The notes beneath the pieces were generated by a model. The model did not search any database. It worked only from the letters and a program-made list of their open reading frames with translations, and was not told the DNA's origin. From Hyaloperonospora brassicae (lineage: Eukaryota > Oomycota > Peronosporomycetes > Peronosporales > Peronosporaceae), in the NCBI GenBank assembly GCA_947650285.1, contig CANTFL010000090.1, positions 744,001 to 808,000 on the forward strand: a DNA stretch of 64,000 bases, in the 5' to 3' direction. Both the position numbers and the translations under genes were made by a program. This document shows, in pieces, positions 51,092 through 61,520 of this stretch. Position 1 is the stretch's first letter, and each line of letters opens with the position of its first letter.

Positions 51092-52396
51092 GATCGGCTA
51101 CTGCATTAAGCTCCGCTTGATACCTTTAAAGAAACGCTGGCATTCAGCGTTTCATGACCACTTGACATTTTTCTTGAGTAAACAAGAAAGATGTACCGTC
51201 ATTTCGGCGTAGTTGCGCGAGTACTTGTGCAAGTACGCCGCTAGATCAAGGAACTTCCTTAGTCCCTTGACATCGACTGGCACTGGCCAGTCGGTGATCG
51301 GCTTGATCTGTTCGGGATCAGGGCGTACGCCGTGTTTGCCGACGATGCACCCAAGAAGTGGCATTTCGCTAGCCGCGAATATACACTTCTTGAGGTTGGC
51401 GTACAACTTATGCTTGCGCATAAGTTGAAGAACCTGACGAACGAGAGTTCTGTGAACTTCAACGTCCGTCTTTCCGTCCATAGCCCGGCTATGGACGAAC
51501 ACATCGTCGAAGTAACTCGGTGCGAAGTCTCGCACCGGTCTCAACAGATTTGTTACACATCTGTTGAATCTTGCAGGGGCATTGCTCAGCTCCTGTGGCA
51601 TAGCTAGCCACTCCTACAGCATCCCGCTGGGGGTACTCACTGCTGTGAACGGGATGTCCCGTTCACGCATAAGGATCTGATAGAATCCATCCATCAGATC
51701 CATGGACGAAAAGATGGTACTCTTCGACATACCATCTATGATTACGTCCTTCATCGGTATCGGCGTCTGAGCCGGTACCGTTGCAGCATTCAACTTTTTG
51801 AATGCGTGCGCTATCCGCCACCTTCCTGTGGCCTTTCGCACACAGAAGGTCGGAGAGCTGTGAGGGGATGTTGATTCCCTCACACGGCCCGCTGCTAAGC
51901 GATCGGCAAAGAACTTGTCGATCGCTAGTACTTGTTCACGAGGCAGTGGCCACTGCTTCATGGCACAGTAATTCGAGCCCGGTTTGATCTCGATCTCGTG
52001 TCGAGTGCCTTTGTCCTTAGGCAACTCGCAAGGTACTAATTCAGGGAACACATCCCTGAATTCGATCAAATCCTTATGCAAAGGATTTGCCTGAAGCGAC
52101 TCCCAGGATTGGGACGCGTATCGCTCAATCCGAGTATTCTCATCGAGGACACTTTCGTCCATCGATGAGCTGCTGAGAACCCTTTCTTTCTCAACAAATA
52201 CTGTTGCCGACCGAATATCGGCCACACACTCATCCTCTGTGACGAGTATGCAGATCTGCTTGACTTTGCCACTACGCAGATCCCGCAAGAACCGTTTCGG
52301 TTCTAGCGTTGGCAACTGAGTTATCTCCGAAGTTAACTTCGGAGGCGCAACCAGATCAAGCGTGTAAGCGCCCACGACTGATCCATCATTGACCAA
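51092..52396 (-). pseudogene. pol: Element 2 reverse transcriptase
   Basis: One frame runs from 52396 to 51092 with three stops. It contains the connector (HEIEIKPGSNYCAMKQWPLP), RVRESTSPHSSPTFCVRKA, WRIAHAFKKLNAATVPAQTP, FSSMDLMDGFYQILMRERDI (first Asp) and AVSTPSGML. A TAG at about 51614 stands where Trp is expected, followed by EWLAMPQELSNAPARFN. The active site SYFDDVFVHSRA is intact near 51510. The thumb and connection follow (LMRKHKLYANLKKCIF, GLRKFLDLAAYLHKYS). A TGA at 51152 and a TAG about 50 bp later precede RH. Confidence 0.9.
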
Positions 52397-52593
52397 GACA
52401 TTCCGTGTCTCGATTACCTCCTAAGAAATCACTTTTACAGGATCTGGGAGAGTTTCTCTACAATGTAGTGATCATCTACGTTGTGTTCTTGTACAGTCGT
52501 GCTAACGACCGTACCACAAGTGAGGCCATCGCACTCGCTCGTAGTATACCCACGTGAGTGTGTGCGTTCCAAGATATTCGTCAGTTGGTTATC

Positions 52594-52935
52594 TTAGGAA
52601 CAAGTGGCAGGTATCGCAACTGATCGATACTGCCAACTCACCCTTGGCTCGTATTTCCTGAGCCAAGGAAACCCTAAGATGACGTCGAACTTGTCATCTA
52701 GGTCAATCACGAAGAATCCGTCATCGTAGTGTTCGCCTTTTAACGTGTAGTGGATTCCGACTACAAGTTTCTTCACAGTGATCGATGCGCCTGTCGCTAG
52801 GCGCATTGTCATCTTCGTCGGAGGGATCTCCCGCTCCACGAAGTTAAAACATCTTGCCTCTATCGACTGGCGACGAACATAATTGTTCGACGCCCCACAG
52901 TCAACTAGGGCGCGAAGTGACAAGTTTTTTCTCAC
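52594..52935 (-). pseudogene. pol: Element 2 aspartic protease
   Basis: The catalytic box is LVDCGASNNYV (Asp-Cys-Gly-Ala in place of Asp-Ser/Thr-Gly-Ala, near 52905). The flap region is MTMRLATGASITVKKLVVGI, and the C-terminal hallmark is DVILGFPWLRKYEPRVSW. 113 codons, the usual size for a gypsy protease. It is in a different frame from gag, so a frameshift, natural or mutational, lies in between. The sequence between 52397 and 52593 is a connector to RT. Confidence 0.85.
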
Positions 52936-53015
52936 TTCTTACTTCAAGGTGATGAGTGACACCTCATAACCAGGTGCAGAGACAGCCAGAAATTGTGTGT
53001 CGGTAGCAACCTTCT

Positions 53016-54191
53016 TCAGGAGATTTTCAAATTTTCTTGATGCTGCTGAATCAGTATGGCGCTCCGTCCCTTCTGATCTTGACCGTTTTTTAAAGGTCCA
53101 CCTTGCTGTTGCGACTTTGCAACAGCAACGGACCCTCGCCCTCCATTTCTTCTTGCTAGTGGGTGAACACTGCGATCAGCACCTCGCGGTGCTGAGCGGG
53201 GGATACTGCATTCATCTGCATAGTGTCCCAGTTTATGACAGCGATGGCATCTCACCATTCGCTTGTCATTCGCAGGGCGAGGTATCTTGCCCTCGACATT
53301 ACAGAGGTCCATTGGTTCTGGACCTCCGACTGCTAATCGTCTCTGTGGACGATGCGGGGTCAACGTAGCGTGAGACTGTCTCACGCTATAACCTTCTTGC
53401 TCCACTGCGAAGAGAGCCTCTGAGAGCGTCTTTAGCTCTCCGCGGAACAGGTGGTCCCTAACGGGACCGTCTGAAAGCCCTTGAACAAAGATTGTGATCA
53501 ACACAAACTCATTTACGAGGTTTACTTCCATGCAGCTTGCAAGGTAGCGTACATGTTGGGCGTAAGCGTGAACCTTACGCTTACCCTGCTTGATTTGCAG
53601 GATCTCCGAAAGAGTCCTGAACTCTGCTCTGGGAGGCTCGAACGTCTCACTGAGCAGGGTCTTGAAGATCCTCAACGACCCAAATACGTGTGGGTCGTGC
53701 AACTTGAGGTTCAGGGCCCAAGCTCTGGCTCCTCCTGCCAGGTTAGAATGAGCGAATAAGACTTGCATTCGCTCATCGTCGATGCTACGAGCATCGTTGG
53801 CATCGTCCAGCTCGACGATCCACCTCAACAGGGAGCCTTCCTCGACTCCCCGATACTTGGAGACCTCTAGTTATAGAGACTCCCGTCGACGCTCACGCGT
53901 CAGCTCTGCGGACCGAGACTGTTGTTGTCTCAGTTATTCGGTCCGCTGGTGATTTCGAAGTTGTAACAAGGTCACCTGAGCTCGCGACTCATCAAGTTCT
54001 AGTTGCAAGAATTTGCTAATGAGGACATGTTGCTTGTCCATATCCCTTGAGATTAGCATGGCCCATATGGCTTCCTCGCCAACGATCGAAATTATTCGTT
54101 CGATCGCACTCCATTCAATGTCGCTTAAATAGAAATATCTCTCAAGGGTTCCGTGAAAGCTGTCGCCGTCTACATCGTCCAACATGTTCAT
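53016..54191 (-). pseudogene. gag: Element 2 gag
   Basis: Start ATG at 54189-54191 (MNMLDDVDGDSFHG), about 50 bp after the primer site; an upstream in-frame ATG at 54252-54254 lies inside the LTR and is less likely. The frame is open to 53016 except for TAA codons at 53934-53936 and 53871-53873. The capsid-like part runs LEVSKYRGVEEGSLLRW, MQVLFAHSNLAGGARAWALN, FRTLSEILQIKQGKRKVHAY and FVQGLSDGPVRDHLFRGEL. The zinc knuckle CHRCHKLGHYADEC (CX2CX4HX4C) lies near 53.2 kb, followed by a basic Gly/Gln-rich tail. Only two substitutions away from open. Confidence 0.9.
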
Positions 54192-54227
54192 GTTGGGCAA
54201 TGGGGTTGTGGTCCTTGGACGGACTAC

Positions 54228-54239
54228 AAAGTGATACCA
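54228..54239 (-). other. Primer-binding site of element 2
   Basis: The minus strand reads TGGTATCACTTT two bases after the 5' LTR. TGGTATCA matches the usual complement of initiator Met-tRNA 3' ends for its first 8 bases. Confidence 0.6.
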
Positions 54240-54241
54240 GG

Positions 54242-54682
54242 TGTAACAGGGCACTGTTGACTACGTACTGGTTGACCAGCACGGAGTATACTTCCACTGA
54301 CGACAGTGGTCGACAGTGCCCTGCTAGGTGTTTTAAGGAAACACAGAGGAAAGAGAAGAGACTAAGTAGTCAAACTAGTCTCTTGGTAAAAGTAAACTGT
54401 ATTAATATAATTAAGTCCTATAACTCGTTGAATCTCTGTTGTCCTGACTTAATTATACCAATTTATCTAAATGCACGATGACGTCTACTCACCACCCATT
54501 GCGCGCGTCTAGCAGCGATTGGTGGGTTAATATCATCACGATATCAACCAATGAGTAGACCCTTCGGGAATCCCAACCATATCACCATGTCTTGTGATAT
54601 TATTCAAAGATTATTCAACGTAATGTTCGTTATTGTCAGAATGTTTTAATGACGATTTCATGTAACGGGCTACCCCGTTACA
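54242..54682 (-). repeat. 5' LTR of element 2
   Basis: 441 bp, 7 substitutions from the 3' LTR and no indels. Confidence 0.95.
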
Positions 54683-54687
54683 CTTTG
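54683..54687. repeat. Target-site duplication of element 2 (right)
   Basis: ctttg, matching gtttg at 46918-46922 at 4 of 5 positions. Confidence 0.65.
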
Positions 54688-57394
54688 TGCATTGTTTCGG
54701 TGAGCGACGCGCATAATACAGTGCAACGCGATGATTTGTCTTGCGCTCATGTGCCTAGATCTCCGCACACTAAAGGGAGTGAACATTGCGGCTCACTGGT
54801 AGTGGCTGTCTCGACACTGCCACAACATCCAGGACGAAGTGGTGGGAATAGCCTAGGTGTAGGGGATATCCGTAACGCAAGGCTTACCTCGTTGCTTTAC
54901 GGATTGTCACGCTATCCCGGCTTGACAGAATGAATGCTTCGAGTTACTTGAAACCCCTTCACATAGTGAGCACTGCAAAAGAGGCGGCTTGAAGGTGCGC
55001 CGCTATCGACGGCAACAGCTCCGGCACACATCAGTATGGACACAACAGATGCGATCACACGCGCTTCTTCTCTTCATCAACGTAAGATCGCAGTGCATTC
55101 AGACCACTGCAACGATGTGGTTGTCGAATGTACCGTGGCGACATTACAACAGGCAGTCTCTTGTCGTGCAATACAAACAACGCCGTTGACGTAGTTGTAG
55201 CATCTCAATGACAGCAATATACCTCACTAAATATTGCAAAGAAACGCTACTGACGTTGATATATCCAACAAGTATCAATGCACATATTCTCATCAAGAGA
55301 TGTGCTCGTAGCTTCTGTCGTTGGAGTCCTTGGGGCTGCTAGGAACTTGCGACACCTTCGCTCTGGGGGCTCGTGTGGCGGTCATGTTAAGTGGCAAGGA
55401 TCGATTGCTCGTCTCTTTGCCGCGCAGACACCTGAGTCCCTCCAACACATCCACCTGTGGTACGTCGTGGCTCTTCTCAGCTTGTGCTCCCTCTCTTCTC
55501 GCGATGCAGAGTCCTTACTTGGCTTAAGCATTGTACATGCTGAGCTCGCAATGGACCAATTCCACACGCGAAGTCGCTACAGACGACCATGACGACACCG
55601 TTTTCCAGCCGACATCACAGTCCTTCTCAGTGTAAGAAAGGTACCTTTTTCTGTCTTTTGCATCGACGCTTCGTCGGGTTTTTTATGCGATATGACGTCC
55701 GTGCATATAACACAACATCTAGCGGCTTCCATCACTAAGAAGTACTGATGATGTACGCTTAAGCTATCGCGTCTACACCTAACTATCTTTTGCTTGCGTC
55801 GTCAACTGCGTCTTCGCCACTCTGTTTATCCAGATGTTGCCACCCGCTCTTTGACTTCGAAGGATCAGGATAGGGCTATATACTGTCCGCATGAGCCAAC
55901 ACAAGTCCAGCTTCTATGTGCGACTTCACCACGATTTTAAGGACCCAGCATACCATCCGAACCACTTCTCATTCGACCAGGAATGAATGGCAGTGTGACA
56001 ACTTGCATGGAAGACTGAAACCTAAATTTGCCACCCGCACGTGGGCCCACATGATATTCGCCAAACCAGTAGCCAGCATGCGTAATGCACTGAAAAGTGC
56101 GTAATAGTTCGACCGACGAAAAGATAGACGAAACGTCACTTCTTCAACGAAAGCGTATGCGAACATATGACAGTCTCGAAGTGTATCAACACTTCATGGC
56201 ATACCTCATCGAAAACGTCCGTCTGCCTGTTTGATCAATTCGAGTGAGGGGAAATGAGTCGATTCTACAAAACGAATGTCGAGGTCGGTCAAACTTAGCG
56301 GCAAGCAGTTTACATACATACCAATATGAGTTGGACTCGATCATCGACAGTGCAGGTTCAGCGACGTACATCATGGCGCACATTTGTAGGCTATGATATG
56401 TTTGTCCATTGTAATCGTACCAGCGAAGCTTGGAATTCTGTCGATGCGTTCAGCCGCACAAACTTCTTGTATCGCGTCACGTATCGATGTCTGCTAGGCA
56501 TTCGGTATAGCAAACCATTCCATACTGCATCGATCCTTCCGGTCAGTCATCGTTTGTACGACGTCTGCATGCAATTGTTACTCCGCGCTGCCAGCTCCAC
56601 ACGACGCTTACACATAGACGGGAAATTGTGGAAAGTAAACAGCATGAACAATAATAATCGTGCTTAAAAATGACTTGGCGTGAACTTTACATCGGACGAG
56701 GAAACAAGAGCGAAGAGAGGTAGGCGATCTTGTCTGATCACGATACAACTGAGTAGCTCTATATCACAACCTAAGGAGGCATAAAACAGACATATGCCAA
56801 GCATAAGTCTATATTTTAAAGCAGCAAAGCTCAAATACGCACTCACAGCGGTCGCACAGTACGTGCAAAGTTGCAATCCACTACCGATACCGAGGATCAG
56901 CCTTACATAGGACCAGATAACTTTGCAGAACTGGTCGACTAACACTATTTAGTAATACGACATTTATGCTCCGTTAGAGGTGTGCCGAGCAATACGCAAG
57001 AGCGATGGAGCGCGCACTACGCATGGAATTAGGCGATGGACTATGTCCAAGAAAGTATGAACTGCAACAAACTAGACTCGTTGTCGACTTCGAAACAAAA
57101 CTGTTTAGATGTCGAAAGACTCTTCTTCGTTGCGCACACGTCGCTATATTACATGTCGCTATACCACATGCCACTGCATCAGACGTTGCTGTATAATCAA
57201 AGCTGGAACGTCATGGGCGTTTTTACGTGACTTCAACATCTTGAGAATTGACTCTGTACTTACAGTTGTGGCACCTAATGTCGATTGCCTTTGTCTTTAT
57301 AAATTATATTTTAGGGAACCCCCCGAATAATTGGAAATCAAAAAAAATGGCCCACATTCTAAAATACTCAACGCAGCACATCTATACAATTTCT
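54688..57394. other. Unassigned flank right of element 2
   Basis: Right after the insertion the plus frame of the interrupted gene would stay open for about nine codons to a TAA at 54714-54716, so the host gene of the insertion seems to end here. Beyond that the sequence is GC-balanced with several short open frames on both strands (for example plus 54989-55189, 55278-55592 and 56326-56667; minus 55382-55567 and 56186-56383). None has a motif, and opposing frames are equally open. It may be the old 3' neighbourhood of the effector locus or another relic. Confidence 0.35.
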
Positions 57395-58277
57395 GTTTCT
57401 GGTTGTGGTGCTTCTCAGCACCATTTTTATGAGCACGATGCAACCTACTCAAGACCTCACAGTAGATGCTGGCAATATAGAGTCCGAGTTTCTTAAATTT
57501 TATCGGTATATTATACCGTGTCACTAGTCTTAAAAGTAGCTCGGTAGGAGCAACACCCCATACTCGTTTTATTCTATCTACGCACACACACGTGCACTGT
57601 CATTCATTGAGCACCAGCACGCGGGCTTTCGTGCATGCGCCTTATCTACTGCAACAACTGGATCTCGCATCTGCAACAGCACCAGCAATATCGAAAATAG
57701 CAACAACAACAGCAATTACAGCATCTACAACAACAACAACAGCAGCAACAGCAGTAGCACAATCATCAATAGCAACAAAAACATCAACAACAACAGCAAC
57801 CGCAGCGTCTACAACAACAGAAGTAGCAACAGCAGTAGAATTATCAACAGAGCAACAACAACAGCAACTACAGCACCCTTAAAGAACACAAGCAGCAGCA
57901 ACATCTGCAGCAACATTACGAAAGCAACTTCATCAAAATCAACGAAAGCAATAACATAAGTATCAACAACATAAGCACCAATTGACTATGTTTACGGCCG
58001 CGACCAATGTTACGAGGACACGTTTACGTCCTCAATTATCGTTTCTGCGCCCGCAAATGGTGACTGCAAGCGCAGTACACCCGCGGCAGATCCCTCTCCC
58101 CGGCTTCCCAAACAGGACGGGGATTGGTCACGGGCGTAAAATGGTAACGAAAACGATGAGGGACGTGTGGTTTTATGTGTACCACACATTCTTGAGTTTA
58201 CTAGGACGTGGGGGATTTTTCCCCAATTATCTGGGGCATTTTTACTCTCTCTACATTTTAACAGGTTTCCTTCAACA
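57395..58277 (+). repeat. Dispersed repeat family C, copy 2 (LTR-like)
   Basis: Same family and orientation as 21740-22620, with more intervening sequence from expansion of a CAA/CAG region. The right end CCTTCAACA (58277) is followed after two bases by CGGTATTAAGCAGATGG, which is primer-site-like. This suggests a 5' LTR of a Copia-type element, but the left TG end is not clear. Plus ORFs inside (57592-57882, Thr/Ala/Gln-rich; 57982-58299) are by-products of the repeat. Confidence 0.45.
57690..57970 (+). repeat. CAA/CAG-rich imperfect microsatellite
   Basis: About 280 bp dominated by CAA, ACA and CAG triplets. It is short (about 60 bp, AACA-rich) in the other copy at 22.3 kb, so it expanded in this copy. 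Confidence 0.8.
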
Positions 58278-59870
58278 ACCGGTATTAAGCAGATGGTAAT
58301 TCTCAGTTGTTGAACCGACAACTGCGGAATAAGAGTTAGGATTATCGCAATATATGATTTATTATAGAAGCCGCTAATTGCCTCTCACTTCTATATAGTT
58401 CACTGACTTTCATCTTACTAAAATTGCGATCGCCTAATTATATAATTAGAAATAAGCTCACAAATACCAAACTTGTCTTCTTCGAAATGAACGCTCTATT
58501 GTTACACATACCTTGACGTTTCACATTCAGTTACACCAGCACGGATGTTTTGCTTCACAGTAGAAATTGGTGCAGCCTTTTTGGCAAGTGTTAATAGATG
58601 AAGCACCCACATCAATCGGGAAATGAATGAAGCGCTTATTAACATAAAATTAGAAGAATAATCGTACAACAAATTAACTTATTCATCTTGATCGGCTACC
58701 GGCAGCAAAAAACTATAATTATTTACACAGCATCGACGCTATTTTTCTATTGTTGCTTGTAGATTCAATCGTTTAGATTTCAGGTTTAGGCTTCTTCTCT
58801 ATGGGGTCCATTGCATATTATAGTTGTGATGAAATATTTGCACCATGTACGTCAATGTGGTGACTCTGGCGAAACAAGACACTTAAGAGAAGATGTTAAA
58901 AATATCTTACGAATACCGCACTGATCTTATTGGTTGAGGCCAAATCTCTCGGTGCCGGAGTTGAATGGAAGCAGTGTGGATACCCATCAAAGTATATTAG
59001 CAGTACCAGGACATGGTAGAGCTTGCGGATCTGAACTAGTATACGGTTCAAACTTAAATATAGAAATATATGACATAATCTCATCATTCTTATTGTTTTG
59101 CTAAAAGTTACACTTATTATTGTTATTGGTAGCCTAAATTTAGCCAATTCCCACGCAAAAAAGGTATGCTAAATACCTTTTACATGAAGGGTGGTTAGGG
59201 AAAAGTAAGAGCTGAATAGTAATTTCATTTATGGCATATTGAAAGATAAAGAAGTTCCTAATCGGGAAAAAATAATATGTAAACTGTTAAAAGTTATTCG
59301 ACCGACTATAAAAATGCCTAGGATCTCTCATGAATCGACAACCACTTTTCACCTCTCCGTGCTAATCTGTTATTGGTCCTGTACATATTTATTGTCAGCG
59401 GTAGCTTATTAAATCTAAAATACGCACTAATGCGTTCATAAAACACCTAATTGTGCTGTTTATCTTTCGATCATTTTGTTAGAAGGTCACATTATAATAT
59501 TTGAATTGTGTGTAACACTTTTATTATACAATTTGCTTTTCCTGTCGCATTGGCAGTGTCCATGGGTAGTCGTATTAGATACAGCATTTTATAATAGCCA
59601 TGCATTACAATAACGTATTAGTTATTTAATGATGTATGGCATTATTGGATGGATGAGTAAAGGCGGATGGTGGGAACTAAGCCCCTTTACACTATTATCA
59701 ATTTATTGTAACTAATTAGGCAGGGGCAAATCGGGTTTAGTAGGATCGAGACTTAAGAGATAACCTGGAGAACACAAATTGAATGAGAAAAAATGAATGA
59801 GAGATCATGAGTAATCCGTGAACCCAAAAAAATATCCAAGTGAAACTCGGATTTAAAGGGAAAGGAAAGA
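58278..59870. other. AT-rich sequence, no recognisable gene
   Basis: If 57395-58277 is an LTR, an element interior would start here, but no gag or pol motif is visible. Only short ORFs on the minus strand (58896-59147, 59737-59919). Confidence 0.4.
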
Positions 59871-61520
59871 ATGGACACAAGTTCAAGCGAGGTCGATTTG
59901 CAAGAATCAAAGCATACATTTGAACCTATTAATTTTCATGTCTTTCGATTTAGTGGTTAAGCGCCACAAGTTTGCGGTCCTGGTGTTAATTACGCTCTAC
60001 TTATACACAGCTTGACCATTAACATTGATTGCAATCAACATCTTCGAGTTCTATAGTGTGGGATTAGTCACTCGACTTAGGTGCGTGAGGAGCGTCCGAA
60101 ACTCAAGTTCGCTTGGAATCTAACACCGGAAACATCCAAAAAGTGGTTGACGGAATGATAGTGATCAGGTAGTATTTGGAGGCGGTAAGAAATGAGCAAG
60201 CGGTACAAACCTGGTCCCTCCACAATGTGTGCGTTATAAGTGACCCGAATCGGCGTTAGCCGTGGCCACAATCAGACCCTGATAGCAAATTAAAACGTAC
60301 CAATTAGGGAATAATCTTAAAAATTAAACAAAAGCTTAAGCCAAAATACAAACGCGTTTGCCGTAACACGCAGTACCTAACCTATCGAAATAGGGTTCCA
60401 CCAGAACCGGGCGACGGTATGGAAGACGTAAATAGTAATTATAATAGGGACCACTCAAGAAGTTGCTGTATATAAATACAATCCTATGGCACAAAAAAGA
60501 AACCTAAAAACTGCAAATCCAGGTCAAGCATGCAAAGCACCAACCTTAAGTAAAAAGAGAAGGCCAAAATCGTCAAATATATTGATCCAATAGCAATTTG
60601 TTAAGCTGTCGCAGGGTTAAAATTGGAATGGCGAAGGCTGCGGCTTACTAAGGCTTAATATAATCACTACGTATGAGTTATTACAATAGCGTAAATCTGA
60701 GCTTGAATCCAATGAAGGTTCACTGCAGCATCATTACACTGGATATTTTGATGGACCCAGAGAAATCAGAAGACATTCGTTTAAATAGTCATATAGAAAA
60801 TTCAAGAAGTATATATCCATACGCTTCTTGCGCCGACACTTTCGGTTCGACATGGAAGAAATCTCCAATCTCCAATCACAGAATAGAAGCAAACAGAGGT
60901 GTTAAACGGTTGATCCATGGGGCTCAGACGTGAGCAGCAAATAAACACAAGAAAAGGGATGGATGACGTATCCAAAAACGCCACTCCCATGAAGACAGAC
61001 AACGGCAGCCCCGCGAAGGTGTTTAATTCGGTATCTCAAAAAGTGCATTGTTCTAATGACGAAAAAGATGGTCGGCATTGACAGGAAGATGATGCTGGCC
61101 CATTGCGAGGACGCGACTCCACATTAGCAACGTTGTGCCCGAGTCTAGTCCCAAGAGTGATGACGTGATCATGGAGTTGTCAGGTTTGATGAAAGGTGCA
61201 TAATTTGCACCACACTTATTTCAGCCAAGTAATAGGTACCAAAACACTATCAATGAAAGGTGCAGAAACATTTGGGCATTTAAAATGGGCCAATTGGGTA
61301 AAATTACAAAGGCTCCAACAAGCTGTGAACATGAGACAGAAAGGAAAGCAAGTCCTGGTACTAAATAATTGAATCTGTTTTGACGAGCGTAGATATAGAT
61401 AAAATATAGACCCCGTAATTGCATTCACACAAACCCTAAACAAATCACAGGGCCGATAGAGACCGAGCTCGACTAAAAGTGATGTCAAAACTGACGGCCG
61501 GGAATTCATAGCCCAAGGGC
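59871..61520 (+). pseudogene. Decayed plus-strand coding-like stretch, unrecognised
   Basis: Pieces in different plus frames read like protein. At 59871: MDTSSSEVDLQESKHTFEPI. Near 60.1 kb: KLKFAWNLTPETSKKWLTE. The frame 60673-60933 is open for 86 codons. Near 60.95 kb: MDDVSKNATPMKTDNGSPA. Near 61.25 kb: MKGAETFGHLKWANWVKLQR. Many stops separate them. It could be an old gag-type polyprotein downstream of the LTR-like repeat, or a host gene relic; no diagnostic motif was found. Confidence 0.3.

Larger units (their letters stand above)
46923..54682 (-). mobile_element. Ty3/Gypsy element 2, young and nearly intact
   Basis: 7.76 kb, minus strand, with 441-bp LTRs at both ends that differ at 7 positions. 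Order: 5' LTR (54242-54682), primer site, gag, PR, RT, RH, IN, then a 1.6-kb plus-strand antisense tract, a strong purine tract and the 3' LTR (46923-47363). There is no chromodomain; pol stops right after the integrase tail. Gag and pol have few but definite lesions, so this copy is probably non-autonomous despite its youth. It inserted into the RxLR-like frame. Confidence 0.95.

Noticed and set aside
57592..57882. Thr/Ala/Gln-rich ORF as a gene
   Set aside because: It follows from the CAA/CAG microsatellite in a dispersed repeat; the other copy of the repeat has no such frame.
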